Assembly (NCBI RefSeq): GCF_000743705.1
Contig: NZ_JQEZ01000002.1
Location: forward strand, 554,862 to 618,861
DNA: 64,000 bases
Reading direction: 5' to 3'
From: Ruegeria halocynthiae
Lineage (GTDB): Bacteria > Pseudomonadota > Alphaproteobacteria > Rhodobacterales > Rhodobacteraceae
The notes below the pieces were generated by a model. The model was not told the origin of the DNA. It ran no database searches and worked only from the letters and a program-made list of their open reading frames with translations. Below are positions 27,753 through 36,065 of this stretch, piece by piece. Within the stretch, counting starts at the first letter, position 1; each line of letters starts with the position of its first letter. The translations under genes and the position numbers were made by a program.

Positions 27753-28522
27753 CACCCGACTGGACCCCCCTGCAATCCGAGCTTGATGTCTGGCAGGCGC
27801 GCGGGCTGTCCCTGCCCCTTTGGTGGCGCGATGACGATGCCATCTCGGCAACGCCGCAGCTTGAGCGACTGTCCGAGTTGTCCAAAACGCTTGCGTTGCC
27901 TGTGCATCTTGCGGCCATCCCCCGTGATGCGGATCGCACTTTGGTGGACGTTGTGACACACCAACCGGAATTGATCCCGGTCGTTCACGGCTGGGCACAT
28001 TTGAACCACGCGCCGCCGGATGAAAAGAAGTCCGAATTCCGCCTGCACCGGCCTTTGGAGGAAATCCTTTCTGATGCGCGGTCAGGGCTGAAGCAGATGC
28101 AAGGGCTGTTCGGCGATAAACTCTGCCCGATGTTCGTGCCGCCCTGGAACCGTATCGCGCCCGACGTGGTGCGGGAGTTGCCGGGTGCGGGCTACCACTT
28201 CATCTCAACCGCGACACCGCGCCGGACAAGGTTTCCCGCGCCGGGGATTGAGCAGATCAACACCCATCTGGACCCCATCGACTGGCGCGGGACGCGTGGT
28301 CTGGCCGCACCGAATGACCTGATCGTAAAGACCTCAGATCTGCTGCGGGATCGCCGCACGGGGGGTGCCGACATCACCGAACCGTTTGGCGTCTTGACCC
28401 ATCATCTGGTTCATGATCAGGACATCTGGACCTTTACCAAAGACCTGCTGCGCAGATTACTGGACGGCCCCGGTGTTGCCTGGACCGCGCCGCAAACCGA
28501 CATGATACGGAGACCCGAATGA
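27749..28522 (+). CDS. Polysaccharide deacetylase family protein (CE4-like)
   Basis: 257 residues. WWRDDDA near residue 25 supplies the catalytic and metal-binding aspartates, and HGWAHLNH supplies a histidine pair at spacing 4, although the canonical H-S/T-x-x-H is altered. FVPPWNRIAPDV corresponds to motif 3. No signal peptide is visible, so it acts in the cytoplasm, unlike exported peptidoglycan deacetylases. The GTG start overlaps the upstream TGA. It probably removes an N-acetyl group from a sugar intermediate. Confidence 0.78.
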   Translation: MTPDWTPLQSELDVWQARGLSLPLWWRDDDAISATPQLERLSELSKTLALPVHLAAIPRDADRTLVDVVTHQPELIPVVHGWAHLNHAPPDEKKSEFRLHRPLEEILSDARSGLKQMQGLFGDKLCPMFVPPWNRIAPDVVRELPGAGYHFISTATPRRTRFPAPGIEQINTHLDPIDWRGTRGLAAPNDLIVKTSDLLRDRRTGGADITEPFGVLTHHLVHDQDIWTFTKDLLRRLLDGPGVAWTAPQTDMIRRPE

Positions 28523-28995
28523 GCCGACTGGATTCCATGCTGCGCCGCCTGACGGCCCAACGCGACGGGTTGAACTGGGCGGCGGCCCAGATTGGCGACA
28601 TGGCTGGCGATGTTCTGGACATGGGCCTTGGCAATGGCCGCACCTATGACCACCTGCGGGAAATCCTGCCGGACCGACGCATCTGGGTGATGGATCGGGT
28701 GCTGCAATGCCACCCATCCAGCACTCCGCCAGCCGAGGATTTTTTGCAGGGTGAGGCAGGCCCGATGCTGAACAGGTTGGCCAAAGGTGGCCCCAAGATC
28801 GCGATGGCCCACTATGATTTCGGACGTGGCATCAAGGACGACGACGTTGCCGAGGCTGCCCATCTCAGCCCTTGGATTGCGCAGGTGATGCTGCCCGGTG
28901 CGCTGCTGATTTCGGGGCAACCTCTGGTCGGGTTTAAACAGATACACGGGCCGGACACGATAGCGCCGGACCGGTATCTGTTCTACAGGGCCTGA
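28519..28995 (+). CDS. Small SAM-dependent methyltransferase, last gene of the glycan operon
   Basis: 158 residues with VLDMGLGNGRTYDHL near residue 35 as the SAM site. It is clearly related to the protein at 11705-12202 (shared GLGNGRTY, HPSSTPP and terminal FYR blocks). ATGA overlap with the deacetylase gene. It may methylate the finished glycan. It ends one base before the convergent phnM stop, leaving no room for an intergenic terminator. Confidence 0.76.
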   Translation: MSRLDSMLRRLTAQRDGLNWAAAQIGDMAGDVLDMGLGNGRTYDHLREILPDRRIWVMDRVLQCHPSSTPPAEDFLQGEAGPMLNRLAKGGPKIAMAHYDFGRGIKDDDVAEAAHLSPWIAQVMLPGALLISGQPLVGFKQIHGPDTIAPDRYLFYRA

Positions 28996-30135
28996 TCAGG
29001 ACACACGCCGCCCACGCGACCAGACGCCGTTCAGTGCTGGCGCGCCCTCACGCATCCGGAACCTGATGAGGTCTGCACGGGCTCCGACCCGAATCTCACC
29101 CCGGTCATTCAACCCGACCGCTTGCGCCGGGGTTTGGGTCACGGTTTTCAGACCGCGGGGCATGTCACCCCACAGCTCGCCCAGACGCGCCGCCGACAGC
29201 AGCAAAGCCGCTGGCACATAGTCCGACGACAAGATGTCGAGATGCCCAAGATCGGCCAGCTCAAATGCGGCCACATTGCCGGAATGCGACCCACCCCGGA
29301 TGACATTCGGCGCGCCCATCATCACCTTGATCCCGTGTTCGTGGCAGGCGCGCGCGGCCTCGACCGTGGTGGGGAATTCGGCCAGCCGAATACCGTGACC
29401 AGCCGAGACGCGCACCTGTTCGTCGGTCGTGTCATCATGGCTGGCCAGCATCGCGCCGAACCGTTTGGCGGCTTTGACCGTCTCGATCTCATGCTTGTCC
29501 CCGTTTCGGTCCCGCAACGCCTTGAGGTCCGCAACATGCCGTTGAAAGCCGTCGCCGTCTAACCCCAGCTTTCCTTTCAGATAGGCTTCAAGCTTGGTGA
29601 TGTCGCGGAACTGCCGCTGACCCGGTGTGTGATCCATCAGCGAGACCAGCCCGACGCGGTCTTCGGGCCCGAATTCGTCCAGTTCTTCGACAAGCGTTTC
29701 CGAGCAAACTTCGGCCCGCAGATGCAGGAAATGGCTGATCTTCAAAGCGTCCTGCTCGCGCAGTTGCCACAGCTCGCGCGAAAGACCACGCGCGTATTTC
29801 GCGTATCGCTGCCCAGAGGGAATTGATCCCACACGCATCGCGTCAAACACGGTTGTAATCCCGGTACTGGCCAGTTCTGCGTCATGGGCCAGAATCGCGG
29901 CTGCGTGGGGCCAGTCGACCTTGGGGCGCGGTTGGATGTGACGCTCAAGGTTATCGGTGTGCAATTCGACCAGGCCCGGGCTGACATAGTCGCCGTCGCA
30001 GTCGACCGCACCTGTTGGCACCGACGGGCCCGTTGCAACCTCGGCAATTGTTTCGCCGACAATCCGAACGCTGCCTGTGACCGTCTCATCGGGAAGCACA
30101 AGCGTGGCATTGGCAAGGATCATTTCTTCTGTCAT
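28996..30135 (-). CDS. phnM: PhnM, alpha-D-ribose 1-methylphosphonate 5-triphosphate diphosphatase
   Basis: 379 residues of the amidohydrolase superfamily. The metal site includes ELHTDNLERHIQPRP near residue 57, and LASHDDTT supplies a later ligand. It releases pyrophosphate from the 5-triphosphate made by PhnGHIL, giving the PhnJ substrate. It is separated from the phnG-phnN operon by the plus-strand DUF1045 gene, so it has its own promoter within about 50 bases of that gene's start. Confidence 0.95.
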   Translation of the reverse strand: MTEEMILANATLVLPDETVTGSVRIVGETIAEVATGPSVPTGAVDCDGDYVSPGLVELHTDNLERHIQPRPKVDWPHAAAILAHDAELASTGITTVFDAMRVGSIPSGQRYAKYARGLSRELWQLREQDALKISHFLHLRAEVCSETLVEELDEFGPEDRVGLVSLMDHTPGQRQFRDITKLEAYLKGKLGLDGDGFQRHVADLKALRDRNGDKHEIETVKAAKRFGAMLASHDDTTDEQVRVSAGHGIRLAEFPTTVEAARACHEHGIKVMMGAPNVIRGGSHSGNVAAFELADLGHLDILSSDYVPAALLLSAARLGELWGDMPRGLKTVTQTPAQAVGLNDRGEIRVGARADLIRFRMREGAPALNGVWSRGRRVS

Positions 30136-30187
30136 CTGAACTTCACACGGATTGAGCTATTGGGAAGGCCACGCATAGGAGGCCAAT

Positions 30188-30871
30188 GTGACATTCACGC
30201 GATACGCGATTTATTTTGCACCCCCCCAGGATGCCCGGTGGGCAGCTTTCGCCACCAGTTGGCTGGGCTGGGATATGGAAACCGGGCGCAAAGTTGCGCA
30301 GCCGGTCCTCGAAGGTGTGGATGTTGCCGCCGTGACCGAAGTGCCGCGGAAATACGGGCTGCACGCGACGATCAAACCGCCGTTTCGCCTGCGGTCCGGG
30401 TGTTCGGTTGCCGAGCTGCAAGATGCCTGCGCCCTGCTGGCCGCACGTCAAGCGCCCGTCACGCTGGACGGGCTTGAGATCGCCCGGCTGGGGCGCTTTC
30501 TGGCGTTGCGCACGCGGGGCGACGAAGGCGCGCTGAACACGCTTGCGGCCGCTTGTGTGCGCGATCTGGACATGTTTCGCGCGCCCGCCCCCCAAGCCGA
30601 GCTGGACCGCCGCCGCGCCGCCGGTCTGACCGCACAGCAAGAGACCAATCTGGACCACTGGGGGTATCCCTACGTGATGGAGTCGTTCCGCTTTCACATC
30701 ACCCTCAGCGGCAAGCTGGACAAGGCGACGCTTGCAGCCGTTCAGGCCGTGTTGCAATCGCAGCTTGCGCCGCTGCTGCCCACCCCGTTCCACATTACTG
30801 ATCTGGCGCTGGTCGGAGAGGCCGAGGACGGGCGGTTTCACCTGATCCATCGTTACGCCCTTTCCGGTTGA
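30188..30871 (+). CDS. DUF1045 protein, 2H-type phosphoesterase linked to phosphonate use
   Basis: 227 residues. Two H-x-T motifs, HATIKPPF near residue 58 and FHITLSG near 175, define the 2H phosphoesterase fold. The family is repeatedly found in C-P lyase loci. No phnP is visible in this locus, and the pathway needs an enzyme to open ribose 1,2-cyclic phosphate 5-phosphate, so this protein is the likely replacement (inference). It is divergent from phnM, and its end overlaps the convergent phnN end by 19 bases. Confidence 0.88.
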   Translation: MTFTRYAIYFAPPQDARWAAFATSWLGWDMETGRKVAQPVLEGVDVAAVTEVPRKYGLHATIKPPFRLRSGCSVAELQDACALLAARQAPVTLDGLEIARLGRFLALRTRGDEGALNTLAAACVRDLDMFRAPAPQAELDRRRAAGLTAQQETNLDHWGYPYVMESFRFHITLSGKLDKATLAAVQAVLQSQLAPLLPTPFHITDLALVGEAEDGRFHLIHRYALSG

Positions 30872-31401
30872 AGCTGGGAGAGTATCGCCTCAACCGTCTG
30901 CTCAAGCGGCCCGGAATTGTCGATGGTGATCACACGGGTCAACCCATCGGGCAGCGGCGTATTGGCCTTGCTGAGCCGCTGCGCCTGCTCGGCAGCACTT
31001 TCCCGCCCGCGCGTGGACAGGCGTTGGGCCAGAACCTGTGGATCGGCGGTCAGCGAGACCACGATCAGATCACCAAACACCTGTTGCGCCCGAAGCAGAA
31101 CCGAGCGGGAAAAGTTGACCAGAACGGCATCAGCTTGCTGCCTTGACTGGTCGATGCTGGCGGGCACCCCGTAAAACAACCCATGCGCGGCCCAATGCAG
31201 GGCAAAGGCCCCATCACCGACCATTTGTTGAAAAACGGCGGTGGACACCCGGTCGAAATCTTCGCCCTCTTCACCGGCGGGGCGCGTGATAACCCGACGC
31301 ATTCGGTGAATGCCGGGGGCACGCGCAGCCAGCGCCTCCATCACGCTGTCCTTGCCGACGCCCGAAGGCCCGACTACGGCGATTACCGGCGCGCGGCTCA
31401 T
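30853..31401 (-). CDS. phnN: PhnN, ribose 1,5-bisphosphate phosphokinase
   Basis: 182 residues with the P-loop VVGPSGVGKDSVMEAL and the guanylate-kinase-like RRVITRPAGEEGEDF segment. It phosphorylates ribose 1,5-bisphosphate to PRPP, the last step of the C-P lyase route. The ATG overlaps the phnL stop in an ATGA. Last gene of the phnG-phnN operon. Confidence 0.93.
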   Translation of the reverse strand: MSRAPVIAVVGPSGVGKDSVMEALAARAPGIHRMRRVITRPAGEEGEDFDRVSTAVFQQMVGDGAFALHWAAHGLFYGVPASIDQSRQQADAVLVNFSRSVLLRAQQVFGDLIVVSLTADPQVLAQRLSTRGRESAAEQAQRLSKANTPLPDGLTRVITIDNSGPLEQTVEAILSQLQPERA

Positions 31402-32081
31402 GCGGCCATACCGGGGGTGAAGTCCGATACGTCGACCTCGTGGTCGCAGATGCGTTCACGCGCATCAACATCATGGAAAATGCCCACGATCGCAGCGCCG
31501 CGCGACTTGGCCTCTTCAATCAGCGCCAATACCGTTTCCCGGTTTTGGGCATCCAGCGACGCCGTCGGCTCGTCCAGCAGCATCGCTGGATAGTCATGGG
31601 CGAACCCACGGGCGATATTCACACGTTGCTGTTCGCCGCCCGAAAACGTCGTGGGGCTAAGGGTCCACAACCGTTCGGGAATATTCAACCGCGCCAGCAG
31701 GGTCGCCGCCTTGTCCAGCGCAGCCTGCCTGTCGCAGCCGATGACCAGCAGCGGCTCGGCCACCACCTCCAGCGTTGGCACGCGCGGCACGACGCGCAGG
31801 AACTGGCTGACGTATCCCAATGTCTTGCGCCGCAAGGCCAGGATTTCACGTGGTTCAGCCCGGGCCACATCCAGACCACCCACCAGAACCTGCCCCGAGG
31901 CCGCCAGATAGTTGCCATAAATCACCCGCATCAGGGTCGACTTGCCTGCCCCGGACGCACCAGTTAGCGCAACGCATTCACCGGGCGCGACCTTGAGAGT
32001 AGCCCCCCGCATTACCGGGATCACCGCGCCGCCCTGATTGTGCAGGGTAAAGCTTTTGCTGACGTTCCTGAGTTCAATCAT
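31398..32081 (-). CDS. phnL: PhnL, C-P lyase system ATP-binding protein
   Basis: 227 residues, a single ABC ATPase domain: [38 protein letters not shown]. PhnL is needed with PhnG, PhnH and PhnI to displace the nucleobase of a nucleoside triphosphate by phosphonate. The ATG at 32081 has AGGGGG seven bases upstream. A TTG at 32099 that overlaps the phnK stop is an alternative start. Confidence 0.94.
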   Translation of the reverse strand: MIELRNVSKSFTLHNQGGAVIPVMRGATLKVAPGECVALTGASGAGKSTLMRVIYGNYLAASGQVLVGGLDVARAEPREILALRRKTLGYVSQFLRVVPRVPTLEVVAEPLLVIGCDRQAALDKAATLLARLNIPERLWTLSPTTFSGGEQQRVNIARGFAHDYPAMLLDEPTASLDAQNRETVLALIEEAKSRGAAIVGIFHDVDARERICDHEVDVSDFTPGMAA

Positions 32082-32095
32082 CCTCTCGCCCCCTG

Positions 32096-32866
32096 TCAAA
32101 CCTGCAACACGCTGGACACCAGCAGTTGCGTGTACGCGTGCTGCGGATCGTCCAGAACCTGATCGGTCAGCCCGCTTTCGACCACATGCCCGTCTTTCAT
32201 CACCATCAGCCGATCCGCCAGCAGGCGCACCACAGCCAGATCGTGGGTGACGATGATCGCGCTCAGCCCCATCTCGCGGACCAATCCGCGCAGCAGGTCC
32301 AGCAGGCGCGCCTGAACCGAAACATCCAGCCCGCCGGTCGGTTCGTCCATGAACACCAGCCGGGGGCCGGTAACCAGATTTCGGGCAATCTGCAGGCGTT
32401 GCTGCATTCCGCCGGAAAAATCCGTGGGGCGGTCATCGACGCGGGTTTCGCTGATTTCGACCCGACCCAGCCAATCTACGGCCCGCTCTCGGATCGCGCC
32501 GTAATGGCGCTCTCCGACGGCCATCAGACGTTCGCCGATATTGCCGCCCGCGCTGACCGACATGCGCAGCCCGTCGCGGGCGTGCTGATGGACAAAAGCC
32601 CAATCGGTGCGGCCCAGCTTCCGACGTTCGGGTTCGGACATTGTCACCGTGTCCACCGGGCCGTCGGCCCTTGTGTCAAAAACCACCCGTCCCATGTCGG
32701 GTTCAAGATGCCCCGCCAGACAGTTCAACAGCGTCGATTTACCGGAACCGCTTTCGCCGACAATCCCCATCACCTCGCCGGGGTAGAGGTCAAAGTTGAC
32801 GCCGGTGCAACCAACCCGCGCACCGTAGGTTTTTCTGATGTCCTGAACGCTTAGAAGCGGTGTCAT
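32096..32866 (-). CDS. phnK: PhnK, C-P lyase core complex ATP-binding protein
   Basis: 256 residues: GESGSGKSTLLN, FSGGMQQRLQIARNL, FMDEPTGGLD. PhnK docks on the PhnGHIJ core and stimulates C-P bond cleavage. The ATG at 32864-32866 is preferred; an open frame running to 33184 is only the antisense-phase extension under the VOC gene. It follows the VOC gene by five bases. Confidence 0.94.
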   Translation of the reverse strand: MTPLLSVQDIRKTYGARVGCTGVNFDLYPGEVMGIVGESGSGKSTLLNCLAGHLEPDMGRVVFDTRADGPVDTVTMSEPERRKLGRTDWAFVHQHARDGLRMSVSAGGNIGERLMAVGERHYGAIRERAVDWLGRVEISETRVDDRPTDFSGGMQQRLQIARNLVTGPRLVFMDEPTGGLDVSVQARLLDLLRGLVREMGLSAIIVTHDLAVVRLLADRLMVMKDGHVVESGLTDQVLDDPQHAYTQLLVSSVLQV

Positions 32867-32871
32867 GTCAC

Positions 32872-33276
32872 TCACCTCGGGTCGTACGCGAATTCGATCC
32901 GGTTGCCGCCCGGTTCGCGGATCATAAAGTGGATTTTTGGCCCAGCGCCCGAGGGTTCGGGAGCGAATTCCACAACAACACCCGGCCAGTCCTGGACCGT
33001 GGTGAACACAGCCTCCAATGCGTCCTGATCGCGGAGCTTGAAGGCGACATGATGCAGGCCCACATTGGCATGGCGGTCGAACCCACGCTGGTTGTCGCCT
33101 TTCTGCTGCCATAGCGTCAGTACCGCCGCGCCATTGCTGATGAATACCGAAGGGTAATCCGGCCGACCGCCAACCTCCTCCCAACCCAGCGCGTCGACAA
33201 AGAAGCTTTTCGTGGCCGCCAGATCCGAAACCGTCAGACCAAGGTGATCAATTCCCAAGATGTATTCGCGTGTCAT
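32872..33276 (-). CDS. VOC-family protein embedded in the phn operon
   Basis: 134 residues in the glyoxalase/dioxygenase/FosA fold. The metal triad is visible: IDHLGLTVSDL near residue 9, LHHVAFKL near 73 and NRIEFAYDP at the end. The ATG overlaps the phnJ stop in an ATGA, and phnK begins five bases after it, so it is a full member of the operon. VOC proteins include fosfomycin-modifying enzymes and epimerases. A role on a phosphonate or on the sugar product is plausible but undetermined. Confidence 0.85.
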   Translation of the reverse strand: MTREYILGIDHLGLTVSDLAATKSFFVDALGWEEVGGRPDYPSVFISNGAAVLTLWQQKGDNQRGFDRHANVGLHHVAFKLRDQDALEAVFTTVQDWPGVVVEFAPEPSGAGPKIHFMIREPGGNRIEFAYDPR

Positions 33277-34133
33277 TGCATTTCCTCCCTGGCCATCCGG
33301 CCTTGATAACCCGCGGCGCGGCGCGAGCGGCAAAAATCCGTGTCTGAGCAGACAAACATCCGGTTGCCCGCATCATCCATGATGACCTCATCCAGATAGC
33401 TGTCATTGGCCCCGCACAGGTCGCAGGGATGGTTGGCTTTTGTGGCCTCGAACGGGTAATCCTCGAAATCCAGCGATACGACTTTTGTATGCGGCGGCAC
33501 CGCATAGATGCGCTGTTCGCGCCCAGCACCGAACAGCTGGATCGCGTCCATCTCAAGCTTTGGGTTGTCGAATTTCGGGATCGGGGACGGATCCATCACA
33601 TATCGCCCCGACACTTTCACCGGATAGGCATAAGCGGTCGAGATCGCCCCATGTCGGCTGATATCCTCGTACAGTTTCACATGCATCAAGCCGTATTCCT
33701 CAAGACTGTGCATCTTGCGCGTTTCGGTCTCGCGCGGTTCCAGAAAGCGTAGCGGTTCGGGGATCGGCACCTGATAGACGATGATCTGGTCGTCGCGCAG
33801 CTTGGCCTCGGGGATGCGGTGGCGGGTCTGGATGACCGTCGCCTTTTCGGTTTCCTCGGTGGTTTCGACGCCTGCGGTATTTTCAAAAAATTTGCGGATC
33901 GAAACCGCGTTGGTGGTGTCATCCGCGCCCTGATCTATCACCTTGAGGGTGTCACCCGGCGTCAGCGTTGCGGCCGAAACCTGAACACCGCCCGTGCCCC
34001 AACCATAAGGCATCGGCATTTCGCGGCTGGCAAAAGGCACTTGATAACCGGGCACAGCCAGCCCCTTTAGAATGGCCCGCCGGATCATTCTCTTGGTTTG
34101 TTCGTCCAAATATGCGAAGTTATACTCATTCAT
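33273..34133 (-). CDS. phnJ: PhnJ, radical-SAM C-P lyase
   Basis: 286 residues from the ATG at 34131-34133 (MNEYNFAYLDEQTKRMIRR), which aligns with E. coli PhnJ. An upstream ATG at 34172 would add 13 residues without family support. The unusual Fe-S motif is intact: Cys237, Cys240, Cys262 and Cys268, spaced 3, 22 and 6 as in E. coli. The VMDPSPIPKFDNPK and YLDEVIMDDAGNRMF blocks are conserved. It cleaves ribose 1-phosphonate 5-phosphate to the cyclic phosphate and alkane. It does not abut phnI: a 258-base spacer with a coupled small ORF lies between them. Confidence 0.96.
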   Translation of the reverse strand: MNEYNFAYLDEQTKRMIRRAILKGLAVPGYQVPFASREMPMPYGWGTGGVQVSAATLTPGDTLKVIDQGADDTTNAVSIRKFFENTAGVETTEETEKATVIQTRHRIPEAKLRDDQIIVYQVPIPEPLRFLEPRETETRKMHSLEEYGLMHVKLYEDISRHGAISTAYAYPVKVSGRYVMDPSPIPKFDNPKLEMDAIQLFGAGREQRIYAVPPHTKVVSLDFEDYPFEATKANHPCDLCGANDSYLDEVIMDDAGNRMFVCSDTDFCRSRRAAGYQGRMAREEMQ

Positions 34134-34395
34134 TTGATGTATCACTTTGTTTTTTGGTGTTTTTGTGGACATATTTGTTTATTGCTCGGGCGTTTTCGCC
34201 GTTATGGTCTATTTTTTCTGGCACACGCGACACGCAAAGCGCCGACGCCGTGCTATGCAACGCGATGATTCTGACATTTGGAGTTCGATAGGCGCGGCCC
34301 AGGGCACTCCTGCTGCCAGCGAAACGCCTGATGACCCCAGGGCAAGAAGATGTAGCAGCCTGGATGAAGCCACACGGCAGGCACGCTGAGCTCAT
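34126..34395 (-). CDS. Possible 89-codon ORF bridging phnI and phnJ
   Basis: The ATG overlaps the phnI stop as ATGA (34392-34395). The stop at 34126-34128 lies just inside phnJ, overlapping its start by eight bases. It thus fills the spacer exactly. The product has an N-terminal CLPC pair, a basic middle (RRFAGSRSALGRAYR) and a polar, Lys/Asn-rich end. I recognise no family. It may be a real small protein, or simply an open frame kept to maintain ribosome flow between phnI and phnJ. The DNA is AT-richer than its neighbours, suggesting an insertion. Confidence 0.35.
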   Translation of the reverse strand: MSSACLPCGFIQAATSSCPGVIRRFAGSRSALGRAYRTPNVRIIALHSTASALCVSRVPEKIDHNGENARAINKYVHKNTKKQSDTSNE

Positions 34396-35483
34396 TCCGC
34401 GGCCTCCTTTGAAGTCAGGCGCTCCTCGGCTTCGCGGCGCAGCTTGCGCACCAGTTCCAGTTCGGACTGGAAATCCACGTAGTGCGGCAGCTTGATATGT
34501 TCGAGGAACCCGGTCGCCTGAATGTTGTCAGCATGGCTCAGTACAAATTCTTCGTCCTGCGCGGGTGCGCCTAGGTTGTCCTCGCCCAGTTCCTTCCAGC
34601 GCAGTGCCCGGTCGACCAGCGCCATGGCGATGGATTTGCGTTCCGATTGACCAAAGACCAGCCCGTAGCCGCGCGTAAACTGGGGCGGTTCCGTCTTGGA
34701 ACCTTTGAACTGGTTGACCGTTTCGCACTCCGTCAGCTCGATCTCTCCGATCTCGATGGCAAAGCCCAACTCGGGGATATCCATCTCGACGGGTACCTTG
34801 CCAATCCGAAGTTCACCAACGAAAGCGTGGTTGCGGGCATAGCCGCGCTGCGTCGAGTAGGCCATGCCCAGCACGAACCCTTCGTCCCCGCGCGTCAACG
34901 ATTGCAGGCGCAGGGGGCGATCTGTCGGAAACTCCAACGGTTCTCGGGTCAGGTCACCAGGGGTTTCGTCGCTGGCGGGTTCGTCCTGAATGATACCCTC
35001 ACCCCTGAGGAACCCGGTGATATGCGGCGTCGACCCGGTGCGCGCGGGACCTTCGGATACGGCGGGCACCTCACCCTCGGCGGCCAGCTTGAAATCCAGC
35101 AAGCGGTGCGTGTAATCGAAGGTCGGCCCCAATACCTGCCCGCCCGGCGCATCCTTGAACGTGGCCGAGATACGGCGGTCACAAATCATCGCGGCGGTTT
35201 CCACCGGGTTGGAATAACCAAAGCGCGGCAGGGTGGTCCGATAAGCGCGGATCAGAAAGATTGCTTCGATCAGATCCCCGCGCGCCTGTTTGATCGCCAG
35301 CGCGGCCAGATCGGGATCATACAGCGACCCTTCGGCCATCACCCGGTTCACCGCAAGGCTGAGTTGTTCGCGGATTTGCGCAACGCTCAACTCGGCCACA
35401 TCCGTCGACCCGCGTCTTTCCTCGGCCAGCCAGGCGTGGGCGTTTTCAATGGCTTTTTCACCACCTTTGACAGCGACATACAT
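34392..35483 (-). CDS. phnI: PhnI, C-P lyase core subunit (nucleosidase)
   Basis: 363 residues beginning MYVAVKGGEKAIENAHAWL, the conserved PhnI N-terminus. Blocks such as RRISATFKDAPGGQVLGPTFDYTHRLLDF (seen in part as GGQVLGPTFDYTHRLLDF) and LPHYVDFQSELELVRKLR are typical. It is the nucleosidase of the PhnGHI complex. The gap to the phnH stop is three bases. Confidence 0.95.
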   Translation of the reverse strand: MYVAVKGGEKAIENAHAWLAEERRGSTDVAELSVAQIREQLSLAVNRVMAEGSLYDPDLAALAIKQARGDLIEAIFLIRAYRTTLPRFGYSNPVETAAMICDRRISATFKDAPGGQVLGPTFDYTHRLLDFKLAAEGEVPAVSEGPARTGSTPHITGFLRGEGIIQDEPASDETPGDLTREPLEFPTDRPLRLQSLTRGDEGFVLGMAYSTQRGYARNHAFVGELRIGKVPVEMDIPELGFAIEIGEIELTECETVNQFKGSKTEPPQFTRGYGLVFGQSERKSIAMALVDRALRWKELGEDNLGAPAQDEEFVLSHADNIQATGFLEHIKLPHYVDFQSELELVRKLRREAEERLTSKEAAE

Positions 35484-35486
35484 CGT

Positions 35487-36065
35487 TCAGCCCCCCGTCC
35501 TGACCTGCGTGCTGCGTGGCAGGGCCGCAACCTTGTCCCCGCAGGTGAAAAAGAAATCGCACCCCAGCGGATAAAGCGCGGCGTTGGCCTGAAAGGCCGG
35601 AACATCGGGCAGCGATAAAAAAGCGGTGTCACGGATACCCGGTCCGCTCAGTTCAACGCCGGACGGGTGCAGGGCGTCACATTCCACGATCAGGGTCGCG
35701 GACCGGTCGGGGTATTCAGCCGTCCCGATGCGATAATCGTCTAGGGGACCCAACGCCTGCCAGCTTCCGATTGCAAAATCCGCCTCGGCGGCGGCCGTGA
35801 TGGGCGCGCCGGTATGAAAGGTCAGCCATTGGCGCACAGCCTCGGTATCGGCACCTTCGGCCAGATGCACATTGGTATCCGGATCACATAGGGTCAGCAG
35901 CAAGGTCCCCGCCGCGATCGACAATGGCGCGGGCGGCTGGGCGCCGATCAAAGGGCGAATGACCCCTGGGCGCGCCATAACCGTCATGGCCGCGCGGAAG
36001 GCTACCGCCGCCTCGACAGGCGCATTCTGAAATCCGCCGGAAAACTGGGTCTGCGCGTTCATCAA
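35487..36065 (-). CDS. phnH: PhnH, C-P lyase core subunit
   Basis: 192 residues. It contains the PhnH-typical FRAAMTVMARPGVI near the N-terminus, LLTLCDPDT and YPLGCDFFF near the C-terminus. PhnH joins the PhnGI heterotetramers in the core complex and has a degenerate PLP-transferase fold. The start overlaps the phnG stop by four bases (ATGA). Confidence 0.94.
   Translation of the reverse strand: MMNAQTQFSGGFQNAPVEAAVAFRAAMTVMARPGVIRPLIGAQPPAPLSIAAGTLLLTLCDPDTNVHLAEGADTEAVRQWLTFHTGAPITAAAEADFAIGSWQALGPLDDYRIGTAEYPDRSATLIVECDALHPSGVELSGPGIRDTAFLSLPDVPAFQANAALYPLGCDFFFTCGDKVAALPRSTQVRTGG

Noticed and set aside
34147-34389. 80-codon plus-strand frame with a hydrophobic start in the phnI-phnJ spacer
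   Set aside because: TTG start with no ribosome site; the minus-strand frame coupled at both ends explains the spacer better.
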